A DNA stretch of 31,137 nt from a virus, in the IMG/VR virus record IMGVR_UViG_3300022221_000005, positions 1 through 31,137 of that record, one strand, 5' to 3'. The position numbers and the translations under genes are program-made. The notes beneath the pieces are model-generated. The model had not been told where the DNA came from. It did not search any database and saw only the letters and a list, made by a program, of their open reading frames with translations. Below are positions 24,933-30,743 of this stretch, one piece after another; position 1 is the stretch's first letter, and each line of letters begins with the position of its first letter.

Positions 24933-25352
24933 TTAGAATGGTATCCCGTCATCTGGGATATCCTGCTGTACATTGGCCATACAAGGAGATTCTGTTTGTT
25001 TTTCTTCGTTTATCTCGGAACGAGAATCCAACATCTGCATGCTTCCACCTATTATGCTTGTTGTGTATCTATCTACCCCATTCTTATCCGTCCATTTCTG
25101 TGTCTGTATCCTTCCCTCAACATAAATTTTGCTCCCCTTGCGAACATACTTACCGACAACGTCAGCCAGATTGTTAAAGAACACAACCTTGTGCCACTCG
25201 GCGGCCTGTTTCTTTTCTCCTGTGTTTGCGTCTTTCCAGTCTGTTGATGTTGCTACGCTAACCTCACAGATAGGGGATCCTCTTGCCGTATATTTCAAGA
25301 CTGGGTCTGCTCCGCAGTTTCCTATAATGATTGCCTTATTTACGCCACTCAT
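24933..25352 (-). CDS. ssb: Single-stranded DNA-binding protein
   Basis: 139 residues. An OB fold at residues ~1-107: 'VNKAIIIGNCGADPVLKYT', 'VSVATSTDWKDANTGEKKQ', 'EWHKVVFFNNLADVVGKYVRKG', 'IYVEGRIQTQKW'. It ends in a short linker and the acidic tip 'DIPDDGIPF', which in SSBs recruits partner proteins. Ribosome site GGAG, 7 bases from ATG. It covers ssDNA for the ERF annealing protein encoded just upstream and for host-type replication. Confidence 0.96.
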   Translation of the reverse strand: MSGVNKAIIIGNCGADPVLKYTARGSPICEVSVATSTDWKDANTGEKKQAAEWHKVVFFNNLADVVGKYVRKGSKIYVEGRIQTQKWTDKNGVDRYTTSIIGGSMQMLDSRSEINEEKQTESPCMANVQQDIPDDGIPF

Positions 25353-25391
25353 AAATTTCTCCGAATATTTATAAAAAATTCAACATCTTTT

Positions 25392-25434
25392 CCCATTTAT
25401 GGGCTCATCATATTTGATGATTGGCTAATATTAG
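25392..25434. promoter_or_regulatory. Cluster of three inverted repeats between erf and ssb
   Basis: Three palindromes follow each other within 43 bases: CCCAT-TT-ATGGG (25392-25403), TCATCA-TATT-TGATGA (25405-25420) and CTAATATTAG (25425-25434). They fill much of the 78-base gap between the ERF stop and the SSB start; the last overlaps the ERF stop region. In minus-strand mRNA they could form stacked hairpins that process or protect the ssb message; as DNA they could be operators. No U tract makes this a standard terminator. Confidence 0.5.
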
Positions 25435-26159
25435 TCAGATTTAGGCGAATCCCCATAATATAGCTGTCTAAATTCGTTCAATATTAGAGCCCTTTCCTCT
25501 GTAGACCATATTCCTCCTTTCGTTGGAGCCAATCTGTATAATATTACCTGGTCTTCCTCGCTGATCATTTCATACCAAAATCCTGCTGCCTGAGTTATAT
25601 CTCCTGACTCTATAGCGGCCTTTATGTCGGTTATAGACTCAATATTTCTTGCAATGCATGACGTGTACTCGCTGAAGAACGCGGCAACCTCCTTCTTAGC
25701 GTTGTCAACCGATTCCGAGCTAGCGTTTACTAACTCTCCCTTATCGTTTTTGCTATCTGCGTCCTTGTTGTCGTCAATCATAAATAGCCCGTTTAGAGCA
25801 TATTTCCTTGCATAAGAGCTTGCACTTCCAGTTATTTGGCTAGAATCCATTCCCTTCCGATCCTCAGCCTCTCTTGCAAAGGCTGATACGCTTATAGTCT
25901 CCTTTCCATTAGACATAGAGGCTGTCGCTTTAACATATATCCTGTCGGCAACAGGCACTATCTCGTCCGTTATGAGAACAAATAATCCGTCTTTCATCCA
26001 TGGTTTTAGTGCATGCAATATGTCTTCGCAGTTCCTATAGCTATAATTACCGAACTTATTGAACTGGCTCTTTGGGGCGTGAAGCTCTCTCTGTATGTGT
26101 GAGAGAAGCTCACTAAGAGGCTTAGACTTAGCGTCTGGCTTATCTTTCTTATCGCTCAT
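25431..26159 (-). CDS. erf: ERF-family single-strand annealing protein
   Basis: 242 residues from ATG 26159 (GAGGT 5-6 bases upstream; an in-frame GTG at 26171 is less likely). The ERF core spans residues ~10-135: 'SHIQRELHAPKSQFNKFGNY' with 'YSYRNCEDILHALKPWMKDG', and 'DSSQITGSASSYARKYALNG' with 'LFMIDDNKDAD', the G-S-x-x-S-Y-x-R-[KR]-Y/L-x-L hallmark. The C-terminal part is acidic and helical. It anneals ssDNA for recombination and concatemer formation, working with SSB and the nearby nucleases. Confidence 0.93.
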   Translation of the reverse strand: MSDKKDKPDAKSKPLSELLSHIQRELHAPKSQFNKFGNYSYRNCEDILHALKPWMKDGLFVLITDEIVPVADRIYVKATASMSNGKETISVSAFAREAEDRKGMDSSQITGSASSYARKYALNGLFMIDDNKDADSKNDKGELVNASSESVDNAKKEVAAFFSEYTSCIARNIESITDIKAAIESGDITQAAGFWYEMISEEDQVILYRLAPTKGGIWSTEERALILNEFRQLYYGDSPKSD

Positions 26160-26313
26160 ATCCCACCTCACATCTGTATGATCTTATTTGCTCCATCTGA
26201 TATTCATCACCGTAGCCTCTGATATAATCTTCAGACATATCATCTCTAGCCTGGAGTCCATCTGCACAGTCCAGGAACCCTTGGATATAGTCATCGCTTA
26301 TTTTCTCATTCAT
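26149..26313 (-). CDS. Small acidic hypothetical protein upstream of erf
   Basis: 54 residues: 'YIQGFLDCADGLQARDDMSE', 'DYIRGYGDEYQMEQIRSY'. The repeated 'Y-I-x-G-[FY]' pattern (Y-x-x-G-F-x-D-C ... S-x-x-Y-x-x-G-Y) recurs in small phage early proteins that I cannot name. The ATG at 26313 overlaps the upstream stop (ATGA), and the stop lies 11 bases into the erf gene, so it is coupled on both sides. This supports a real gene in spite of its size. Confidence 0.65.
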   Translation of the reverse strand: MNEKISDDYIQGFLDCADGLQARDDMSEDYIRGYGDEYQMEQIRSYRCEVGYER

Positions 26314-26534
26314 AGCCCTAGCCTCCTATTAACCTCTGTTCGCCATTTTATGGCCTTATCAAACAGGTGATTGATACCATTTATTCTAGCTCCGACAAGC
26401 TCGACTTCATGATGGTCTATCTCTCCGGACTGAGTTGTCCAGTAATATATGTTCCCAGGGGCACCATTATCTGCTGATCCTATATCGTGGTATATGTAGC
26501 AATTATCTGGGATTTGTCTTTTTAAAGAGCCCAT
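26310..26534 (-). CDS. Small hypothetical early protein
   Basis: 74 residues from ATG 26534, chosen because GGAGG lies 5 bases upstream; the in-frame start at 26546 has no such site. It contains 'PDNCYIYHDIGSADNGAPG', 'YYWTTQSGEIDHHEVELVG' and a helical end (INHLFDKAIKWRTEVNRRLG). The aromatic and His/Asp-rich centre may form a small beta domain. Family unknown. Confidence 0.6.
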   Translation of the reverse strand: MGSLKRQIPDNCYIYHDIGSADNGAPGNIYYWTTQSGEIDHHEVELVGARINGINHLFDKAIKWRTEVNRRLGL

Positions 26535-26641
26535 ATCTTCCTCCATACTCTGATTTTAGTGTCGCGGTGCATCCTTCTATAGTTCTTGATTACATATCGC
26601 ACCATCTCTTTAAAGGGCAGGTCTTCGATTCTAGTAGCCAT
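26522..26641 (-). CDS. First gene of the early operon, 39-residue basic protein
   Basis: 39 residues: MATRIEDLPFKEMVRYVIKN, then YRRMHRDTKIRVWRKIWAL. ATG 26641 is preceded by a perfect GGAGG at 5 bases and lies about 36 bases downstream of the predicted transcription start of the strong leftward promoter. Basic, one or two helices; a nucleic-acid-binding or host-takeover role is possible. The stop overlaps the next gene. Confidence 0.65.
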   Translation of the reverse strand: MATRIEDLPFKEMVRYVIKNYRRMHRDTKIRVWRKIWAL

Positions 26642-26683
26642 GTTTTCCTCCAGATAAGTGGTTTAGTTATCTTTACACTTTCA

Positions 26684-26711
26684 ATTGTATTGACTTATGT
26701 GTTTAAGTCAA
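26684..26711 (-). promoter_or_regulatory. Strong leftward sigma70 promoter for the early operon
   Basis: On the minus strand: -35 TTGACT (26711-26706), a 16-base spacer and -10 TACAAT (26689-26684). Close to the sigma70 consensus. It should start the transcript near 26677 and read the 14-gene early block down to 22135. The operator palindrome covers the -35 and spacer. Confidence 0.8.
26690..26711. promoter_or_regulatory. Operator palindrome in the divergent control region
   Basis: Perfect 8-base arms TTGACTTA (26690-26697) and TAAGTCAA (26704-26711) around the 6-base spacer TGTGTT. This size and symmetry suit a dimeric HTH repressor. One arm is the -35 of the leftward promoter; the other arm overlaps the possible weak -35 (TTATGT, 26695-26700) of a rightward promoter with -10 TATACT (26718-26723). 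The HTH protein encoded at 26746 is the natural candidate to bind it. Confidence 0.78.
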
Positions 26712-26717
26712 GGAAAA

Positions 26718-26723
26718 TATACT
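26718..26723 (+). promoter_or_regulatory. Possible rightward promoter -10 for the HTH/lysis operon
   Basis: -10 hexamer TATACT, 17 bases after a poor -35 (TTATGT) inside the operator. The predicted start near 26730 leaves a leader of only about 16 bases before ATG 26746, with no clear ribosome site. The weak -35 would suit a promoter that needs activation or read-through. Confidence 0.4.
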
Positions 26724-26745
26724 AAAATATTTAGATTATTTAATA

Positions 26746-26961
26746 ATGATAAAAATGTACACAGTAGATGAATTCATAGAGAGGAGCGGATTCAATGGCG
26801 TTTCCATGGCCAAGATCTGTGGAATCACTAAGGCTGCTATTTCTATAAGAAAGAGCGCTGGATGGCGTGTGACATTAGGTAAATACGGGGCTCTTGGGGA
26901 GTGTATTTGCTGGCTTCCTCCTGGAGAGAGGCACTACATATTGACGCCAATTAATCTATGA
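26746..26961 (+). CDS. Cro-like helix-turn-helix regulator
   Basis: 71 residues (alternative ATG at 26755). Residues ~20-39 'SMAKICGITKAAISIRKSAG' have the spacing of a helix-turn-helix (A-K-I-C-G-I-T-K-A-A-I-S, with Gly at the turn), resembling Cro/YdaS-type regulators. The remaining part is short and ends 'ERHYILTPINL'. Its gene faces the early operon across a palindromic operator, so it probably represses the early promoter and its own. The stop overlaps the first lysis gene (ATGA), linking regulator and lysis translation. Confidence 0.7.
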   Translation: MIKMYTVDEFIERSGFNGVSMAKICGITKAAISIRKSAGWRVTLGKYGALGECICWLPPGERHYILTPINL

Positions 26962-27359
26962 TTAATCTTGTCAGATACTTGGAGATACCTGGGTCATGCA
27001 CGTTTGGGATGCTTCTTGTAGGAAATAAGATATTTAACACTCTTGAGCTTCCATGGCGGGATAACGAAAGGAATAGGTCTTGTATTCCTCCAGGAGAGTA
27101 TCAGTGTGTATTTATGGAAAGGTCGTCAAGTGGAAGGTATAGGAATTGTTTCCATGTTAAAGGTGTCCCTGGTCGTACCGGCATATTGATACATGCTGGA
27201 AATGTTCCGGAACAAACAAAGGGATGCATTCTAATAGGTAGAAAGAGGGGGAGTCTTTGCGGGAAGCCTGCTGTTCTTAGCTCTAAGGTGGCTCTTTCTG
27301 AAATGGCTTTTGAGGCTGAAAGAAATTCAATGCTGAGGATAACATCATGGACTGGTTAG
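26958..27359 (+). CDS. DUF5675 family protein, probable lysis-associated enzyme
   Basis: 133 residues. Matches the DUF5675 pattern: 'TFGMLLVGNKIFNTLELPWRDN', 'SCIPPGEYQC', 'VPGRTGILIHAGNVPEQTKG' and 'CILIG'. The conserved His75-type residue in 'IHAGN' and the Cys in 'KGC' resemble the layout of an L,D-transpeptidase-like active site (H...G-C), so peptidoglycan is a likely substrate, but this is inference. It lies directly before a holin-like gene, where phages place the endolysin, and no other endolysin candidate is visible. Confidence 0.75.
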   Translation: MINLVRYLEIPGSCTFGMLLVGNKIFNTLELPWRDNERNRSCIPPGEYQCVFMERSSSGRYRNCFHVKGVPGRTGILIHAGNVPEQTKGCILIGRKRGSLCGKPAVLSSKVALSEMAFEAERNSMLRITSWTG

Positions 27360-27862
27360 TTGATATATTCAGTGGCTCTGGATTTGGCGCCGTTACTGGC
27401 CTGGTTGGCGGATTGCTTTCAAAGTTCACTGAACTTAAGGCAAAGAAGGCGGAATTTTCTTTCAACCTTAGGATGGCGGAGCTTTCTTTAAAGGAGAGCA
27501 TGATGGAGCACAACCATGAGCTAGCTATTGCAGACAAGCATCTTGAGAGAGCCCAGGTAGAAGGAGAGCTTCAGGTCGAGCGTGCTGAGGTTGGCGCTTT
27601 CACAGAGAGCATAAAAAATGCCAATAATGTTACTGGATTTTTGAGGTATGTTAGGCCGGCTATTACGGCTTATATACTGATCGGGTCAACATTTTTATTT
27701 GGCGTTGTTTGGACAAAGGTAGGCGGGCTAGAAGCTTTTTCTGCTTCTGAGCTAAACGATTTACTTAAGGACATGATACAAGCGGTGTTGTTTTTGGCAA
27801 TTACCACAACCTCGTGGTGGTTTGCCTCAAGAGGAGGAAACCTTATAGGAGACAAGAAATGA
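27347..27862 (+). CDS. Holin-like membrane protein (3-TM holin family)
   Basis: 171 residues. Start 'MDWLVDIFSGSGFGAVTGLVGGLL' is a membrane-associated segment (residues ~8-26), then a long charged helix (~30-95, coiled coil likely), then two hydrophobic segments (~102-122 'AITAYILIGSTFLFGVVW' and ~140-160 'MIQAVLFLAITTTSWWFAS'). This plan matches the '3TM holin' family. It overlaps the upstream gene by 13 bases and the next gene by the ATGA signal. It should release or activate the cell-wall enzyme. Confidence 0.75.
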   Translation: MDWLVDIFSGSGFGAVTGLVGGLLSKFTELKAKKAEFSFNLRMAELSLKESMMEHNHELAIADKHLERAQVEGELQVERAEVGAFTESIKNANNVTGFLRYVRPAITAYILIGSTFLFGVVWTKVGGLEAFSASELNDLLKDMIQAVLFLAITTTSWWFASRGGNLIGDKK

Positions 27863-28008
27863 GGGAATTTATGTTTGGCATAGTTGTGATCGTCCTATTC
27901 GTATTATTGCTCATGATGAGTGCATGCAGTAGTGTTGGAGGTATACAGGATGACAGGGACATGCATAAACAATGGAGAATTTTCACCCAAAAAACCATGT
28001 ACGCATAG
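27859..28008 (+). CDS. Small lipoprotein, possible spanin subunit
   Basis: 49 residues from ATG 27859, which overlaps the holin stop (ATGA). N-terminal basic/hydrophobic signal (MREFMFGIVVIVLFVLLLMM) ends in 'MSAC', a slightly relaxed lipobox with the Cys at ~23, leaving a mature part of ~27 residues (SSVGGIQDDRD...). This size and place in a lysis cassette suggest an outer-membrane spanin (Rz1 type), but the expected proline-rich tail and a clear Rz partner are missing. A longer in-frame GTG start (27814) is unlikely because it lies inside the holin gene. Confidence 0.6.
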   Translation: MREFMFGIVVIVLFVLLLMMSACSSVGGIQDDRDMHKQWRIFTQKTMYA

Positions 28009-28017
28009 GAAAACATT

Positions 28018-28380
28018 ATGAATTGTATAGAACGACTTAATAAAATATCTAATACAACGGCAAATCTACAGGTTCGTCTAGCGGACTTAGAGGCTGAGGT
28101 AGAACTTATGAATTCTTCTATAAGTCAAAAGCGAGAAGAGATATCGATAACCCAAGCCGAAATAAATAAAAATGAGGAGATACTATCTATTGTGTCTGAT
28201 GCTGTAAGAGAGGAGGTTGAAAAGAGGGATGAGATATTTCAAGAATCTCTCGGATCATTGCACCTTACTTTCAAAACTGGAGCTATTACAGAAGCAGATT
28301 TCCTCACATGCTACGAATCGGCTAACATTGGGGTCCCTGAAGGGCTTGAAATGCCCGAAAAAGAACAGGAGGAAGCTTAG
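28018..28380 (+). CDS. Coiled-coil protein at the end of the lysis cassette
   Basis: 120 residues. Residues ~5-75 form one long predicted coiled coil (NKISNTTANLQVRLADLEAE and following heptads). The rest is an acidic segment ('GAITEADFLTCYESANIGVP', ending 'MPEKEQEEA'). There is no signal peptide or membrane segment, so it does not fit an Rz i-spanin. Unknown function; the ribosome site is weak (AGGAAAAC region). Confidence 0.6.
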   Translation: MNCIERLNKISNTTANLQVRLADLEAEVELMNSSISQKREEISITQAEINKNEEILSIVSDAVREEVEKRDEIFQESLGSLHLTFKTGAITEADFLTCYESANIGVPEGLEMPEKEQEEA

Positions 28381-28447
28381 GAAAAAGGCCAAGAGGCTTA
28401 GAAAACGGATTATTGACGAATTATCCTATGTTCGCGAGTGCCTGTAG
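28346..28447 (+). CDS. Possible tiny basic protein before the terminator
   Basis: 33 residues from a TTG start with GAAGGG about 2-6 bases upstream, in another frame at the 3' end of the previous gene: 'KCPKKNRRKLRKKAKRLRKR' then 'IIDELSYVRECL'. Very basic and directly followed by the terminator. The reading frame extends further upstream to 28217, but that part overlaps the coiled-coil gene and has no ribosome site. Weakly supported. Confidence 0.3.
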   Translation: MKCPKKNRRKLRKKAKRLRKRIIDELSYVRECL

Positions 28448-28451
28448 CATT

Positions 28452-28476
28452 ACCCCCTTAATTGGGGGTTTTTTTT
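28452..28476 (+). terminator. Rho-independent terminator of the lysis operon
   Basis: Stem ACCCCC (28452-28457) / GGGGGT (28464-28469), loop TTAATT, followed by a run of T (28469-28476). It closes the operon that starts at 26746 and separates it from the promoter at 28522. Confidence 0.93.
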
Positions 28477-28521
28477 GGAATAATGATTCGTTTTTTAATT
28501 ATTATTTATTCTTAAAGAAAT

Positions 28522-28550
28522 TTGACTGTTTCCTGTTGTGGAGTTAAGAT
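28522..28550 (+). promoter_or_regulatory. Sigma70-like promoter for the small-gene operon
   Basis: -35 TTGACT (28522-28527), 17-base spacer, -10 TAAGAT (28545-28550). It lies 70 bases after the lysis terminator and 34 bases before ATG 28584, so it should drive the four small genes to 29455. Confidence 0.8.
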
Positions 28551-28583
28551 AACTATACCAACATTGATTTAGAGGAAGTTATC

Positions 28584-28853
28584 ATGAGACTAAACACATT
28601 GCCCCCTCTGTTTTCTGAGGCTGATATAACCAGAAAATCCTACATTTCAAGAATAAGTGATGACAGCGCAGTAAGGGCAAGTATCTTGCTTTCTCAAATA
28701 GACGCCAGGAATATACAGGTTCCCTCTCAATATATTGAGATTCTATCCGAGATAAGGAAAAGAAATGAAAGCTACACTAAGATTAGGTTTATATCTGTAT
28801 CTAATATCCTATCTGTAATATCTAGATTTATTGAAACAGAGGGGGCAAGATAA
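28584..28853 (+). CDS. Small hypothetical protein, first gene of the small-gene operon
   Basis: 89 residues, mostly helical: 'SEADITRKSYISRISDDSAV' and 'FISVSNILSVISRFIETEGA'. A good ribosome site (GAGGAAG) precedes ATG. The stop overlaps the next start by one base (TAATG). No family recognised. Confidence 0.65.
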   Translation: MRLNTLPPLFSEADITRKSYISRISDDSAVRASILLSQIDARNIQVPSQYIEILSEIRKRNESYTKIRFISVSNILSVISRFIETEGAR

Positions 28854-29101
28854 TGGGAACTATATATTCTAAAATAAGAGTTAAGTGGCTAGATGTTGAA
28901 ATAAGCGCAGATTATTATGAGGATGAAAGGGTGTTTGACAACATAAAGGGATATATATACGTCAAAAACAAGGGTTCTATAACCAGTAAGAAGTCTTATA
29001 TGTCTCGTAGACTCTTGGAGTTTTATGATGACGATATCATCGATGCTCTAAGTAACCAGCTCATAGAAAACGACCGTGCGGAATATTGCATGACATTTTG
29101 A
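28853..29101 (+). CDS. Small hypothetical protein
   Basis: 82 residues; alternating strands and acidic turns at the N-terminus ('YSKIRVKWLDVEISADYYED'), then a helix ('SRRLLEFYDDDIIDALSNQL'). The start overlaps the upstream stop (TAATG), indicating translational coupling. Family unknown. Confidence 0.65.
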   Translation: MGTIYSKIRVKWLDVEISADYYEDERVFDNIKGYIYVKNKGSITSKKSYMSRRLLEFYDDDIIDALSNQLIENDRAEYCMTF

Positions 29102-29109
29102 GGTGTTTT

Positions 29110-29208
29110 ATGGCTAAACTAAAAGATAAGTTGATACAGACAGGCATTGTTTTATCCTTGATGGCCTGCGCATATATAGAGTGGTTAGTTACGTCAGGTA
29201 CGATATAA
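29110..29208 (+). CDS. Very small membrane protein
   Basis: 32 residues: MAKLKDKLIQTGIVLSLMAC, then AYIEWLVTSGTI. A basic N-terminus and one hydrophobic segment (residues ~9-27). GAGGTG lies about 6 bases before the ATG. It is the third ORF of the operon between two genes with 8-base gaps. Function unknown. Confidence 0.5.
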   Translation: MAKLKDKLIQTGIVLSLMACAYIEWLVTSGTI

Positions 29209-29215
29209 TGCAAAG

Positions 29216-29455
29216 ATGTACGCTGACCTATCTCCTAATGGAGAAATCCAAGAGAGCGAGTTTTGCTTTTTTTTTAGAAGGCATCTTCGCTTAAACAAGC
29301 ACTCTTTCGAGTCCTACGCAAAAGAGATAGGCGAGAGTCAATCACTGGTAACCTTGCTTGCGGACGGAAAGGCGCTCCCTTCTAAGAAAATACTCGATGA
29401 CATGGAGTTAGATGTCGTCGAAAATCGATATTACATCAATAAAACGAAGTATTAG
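29216..29455 (+). CDS. XRE/Cro-type helix-turn-helix regulator
   Basis: 79 residues. Residues ~30-65 'SFESYAKEIGESQSLVTLLA' and 'DGKALPSKKILDDMEL' follow the phage XRE pattern (S-x-x-x-Y/L-A-x-x-x-G-x-S-x-S-x-V/L...L-x-x-G-x-x-x-P-x-x-x-I-L). The C-terminus is short (VVENRYYINKTKY). It is the last gene of the 28522 operon and a second regulator beside the Cro-like protein at 26746. Its targets are unknown; the inverted repeats near 30738 and 30910 are candidates. Confidence 0.7.
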   Translation: MYADLSPNGEIQESEFCFFFRRHLRLNKHSFESYAKEIGESQSLVTLLADGKALPSKKILDDMELDVVENRYYINKTKY

Positions 29456-29517
29456 TGCAATTTTTATATAGACCGGGCGTGAGTGCGACCCCAACTTTCT
29501 TTATTATAGAAAATGTT

Positions 29518-29526
29518 TGATATACT
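29518..29526 (+). promoter_or_regulatory. Extended -10 promoter of the secreted-protein gene
   Basis: TGA-TATACT (29518-29526): a TGn extension directly before a good -10. The -35 region is weak (TCTTTA, 17-base spacer), which an extended -10 can tolerate. The start near 29533 gives a leader of about 39 bases to ATG 29572. Confidence 0.6.
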
Positions 29527-29571
29527 AAGACCTATAAGTGAATTCAACAATTTAAACAAAAGGGCTGGTTT

Positions 29572-30123
29572 ATGAATAATAAAATTGTATCTATCATTAT
29601 CATGTTTGTCTGTTTTTCCGCCTCATTTGGCGCCAAAGCAGGTCAGGGGGATAGCCTTATTTTGAATCTAGTAGGCTATGGGGCTATGTATGAAAGAGAA
29701 GTTCCAGATTTGGACGGAGATGGTGTAGACGATCTTTCTGTATGTTTTGATTCCACATTGAAGAACTTAAAAAACAATCAAGTAACTAAAGGCACGGACT
29801 GCTTATCTAATATATCCCTTGTTGGAGGTGGGGTTGCTCTTGTTAATACAACGTTCTTTAATCTTCAGCAAGGAACTATCATCACTCGCACGAGTACAAG
29901 TGTACAGCCTGTTTTGCACCCAACAATAACAGCTAATGGACAAATAAGTACCCATATCACAGGCGCTTCAAGTGATGAGAATGCAATAATAGGCGGCACA
30001 ATGAAGTTCAGGGATGCTGTTGGAACTGTCAGGCTATCCGGGATGGTAGATATGTCAAACTTTTTCGGAAAAGTTGGTGACCCAATTGGGTTTGATTGTA
30101 TTTTTATTATAGATATTAATTAA
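29572..30123 (+). CDS. Secreted protein with calcium-loop-like motif (moron)
   Basis: 183 residues. A signal peptide (residues 1-23, basic start, hydrophobic core, AKA cleavage site) directs export. The mature part begins 'GQGDSLILNLVGYGAMY', then 'DLDGDGVDD' (46-54), an EF-hand/dockerin-like calcium loop, and ends in 'GGTMKFRDAVGTVRLSG' and 'DPIGFDCIFIIDIN'. The G-x-x-x-F-x-x-A-x-G-x-V-x-L-S-G end is reminiscent of dirigent or allene-oxide-cyclase-like barrels, a weak resemblance. Three Cys (58, 77, 176). With its own promoter and terminator it is a typical moron, perhaps a host-envelope or lysogenic-type function. Function unknown. Confidence 0.7.
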   Translation: MNNKIVSIIIMFVCFSASFGAKAGQGDSLILNLVGYGAMYEREVPDLDGDGVDDLSVCFDSTLKNLKNNQVTKGTDCLSNISLVGGGVALVNTTFFNLQQGTIITRTSTSVQPVLHPTITANGQISTHITGASSDENAIIGGTMKFRDAVGTVRLSGMVDMSNFFGKVGDPIGFDCIFIIDIN

Positions 30124-30159
30124 ATTTATAACTAAATAATATATAAATTAAGAAATAAA

Positions 30160-30190
30160 AAGCCCCTTGACCAAGATGGAAAAGGGGCTT
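30160..30190. terminator. Terminator, possibly bidirectional
   Basis: A 9-bp perfect stem AAGCCCCTT (30160-30168) / AAGGGGCTT (30182-30190) with a 13-base loop. After the stem the plus strand has AATATTT, and the minus strand has TTTTTATTT. So it ends the secreted-protein transcript weakly and would end a minus-strand transcript of the downstream noncoding region more strongly. Confidence 0.75.
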
Positions 30191-30585
30191 AATATTTAAA
30201 ACTTGCCGAGCGGTGTAACCAGCACCATTCGTTGCAAACAGTACACGACCTACGGTTCACAACTCATCGACAAACGATGATCATACCATAAAAGTCTACT
30301 GTAGCAAACTCGGCATCGGTTCATTTTGATGCAGTTAGTTTGACACCATAAAACGCAAACTAGACCCAAGGCCTTGTAGGCTGTTTAGATGAGAGTAAAG
30401 GCTAGATCACTAGCTGCTAAGGCCCAGCGTACGAGGATCCCTGGCACTCTCTTCTAAGCAGCTTAATAAGGTAAAAATCCAAGCTCTAACTTAACCCCTG
30501 TTAACTTGGTCACAATTGGCGCTTAAAAGCGACCTGCATACACTGATTGGCCGGTAACAGGCTGGTGTATGTCCCGAAAGGGTGG

Positions 30586-30594
30586 TGTGGATAA
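30586..30594 (-). promoter_or_regulatory. DnaA box (perfect consensus)
   Basis: TGTGGATAA on the plus strand is TTATCCACA on the minus strand, the strong DnaA box. It lies in the noncoding region upstream of the replication initiator, within an 11-base repeat (TGGTGTGGATA) also present at 30638-30648. Confidence 0.65.
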
Positions 30595-30639
30595 GCTATT
30601 CATTAAAGCCTAGGTACCAATAGATGGTACTTACCATGG

Positions 30640-30648
30640 TGTGGATAG
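30640..30648 (-). promoter_or_regulatory. DnaA-box-like site (one mismatch)
   Basis: CTATCCACA on the minus strand differs from TTATCCACA at the first base. It lies 54 bases from the perfect box, close to a whole number of helical turns and in the same orientation. An AT-rich stretch follows (about 30660-30735), as expected of a duplex-unwinding element. Confidence 0.55.
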
Positions 30649-30714
30649 TGGGGTTCCTATGTCTAAAGGAAATATATCGCGCCCTTATTATGAGGATTTA
30701 ATAGTTAAGCTTGC

Positions 30715-30743
30715 TTTACTTATGTTTATCTAAGCGCTATACT
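30715..30743 (+). promoter_or_regulatory. Promoter of the replication operon with overlapping inverted repeat
   Basis: -35 TTTACT (30715-30720), 17-base spacer, -10 TATACT (30738-30743). The -10 is part of an inverted repeat TATAC-TTTAGT-GTATA (30738-30753), so a repressor bound here would block transcription. It drives the 39-residue ORF, the initiator and the helicase loader. Confidence 0.72.

Larger units (their letters stand above)
30204..30648. ncRNA. Candidate structured noncoding RNA / origin region
   Basis: No credible gene lies between 30191 and 30756. The stretch can fold into many helices: TGCCGAG/CTCGGCA (30204-30210/30309-30315) enclosing GGTG/CACC (30212/30223), TTGC..ACAGTA/TACTGT..GCAA (30232-30243/30297-30307) and TCATCG/CGATGA (30264/30275). 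Then come TAGTTTG/CAAACTA (30336/30356), GGCCTT/AAGGCC (30370/30419) with GCTAG/CTAGC inside, TTAAC/GTTAA within CCAAG/CTTGG (30479-30509), CATACAC/GTGTATG (30537/30565), CCC-GAAA-GGG (30573-30582) and GTACCA/TGGTAC (30614/30625). The GAAA tetraloop favours a plus-strand RNA; the terminator tail at 30160 favours a minus-strand one. No known RNA family is recognised by eye. Confidence 0.55.

Noticed and set aside
24915-25247. Plus-strand frame beginning MFHVEH
   Set aside because: It lies antisense to ssb and starts in the parS-like palindrome, which reads MFHVE on both strands. No ribosome site.
28217-28345. N-terminal extension of the tiny basic protein
   Set aside because: Overlaps the coiled-coil gene in another frame with no start signal; only the 3' end could be a gene.
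30204-30648. tRNA or tmRNA in the structured noncoding region
   Set aside because: No T-loop GGTTCGA-type motif, no acceptor stem with CCA and no tag-peptide reading frame.
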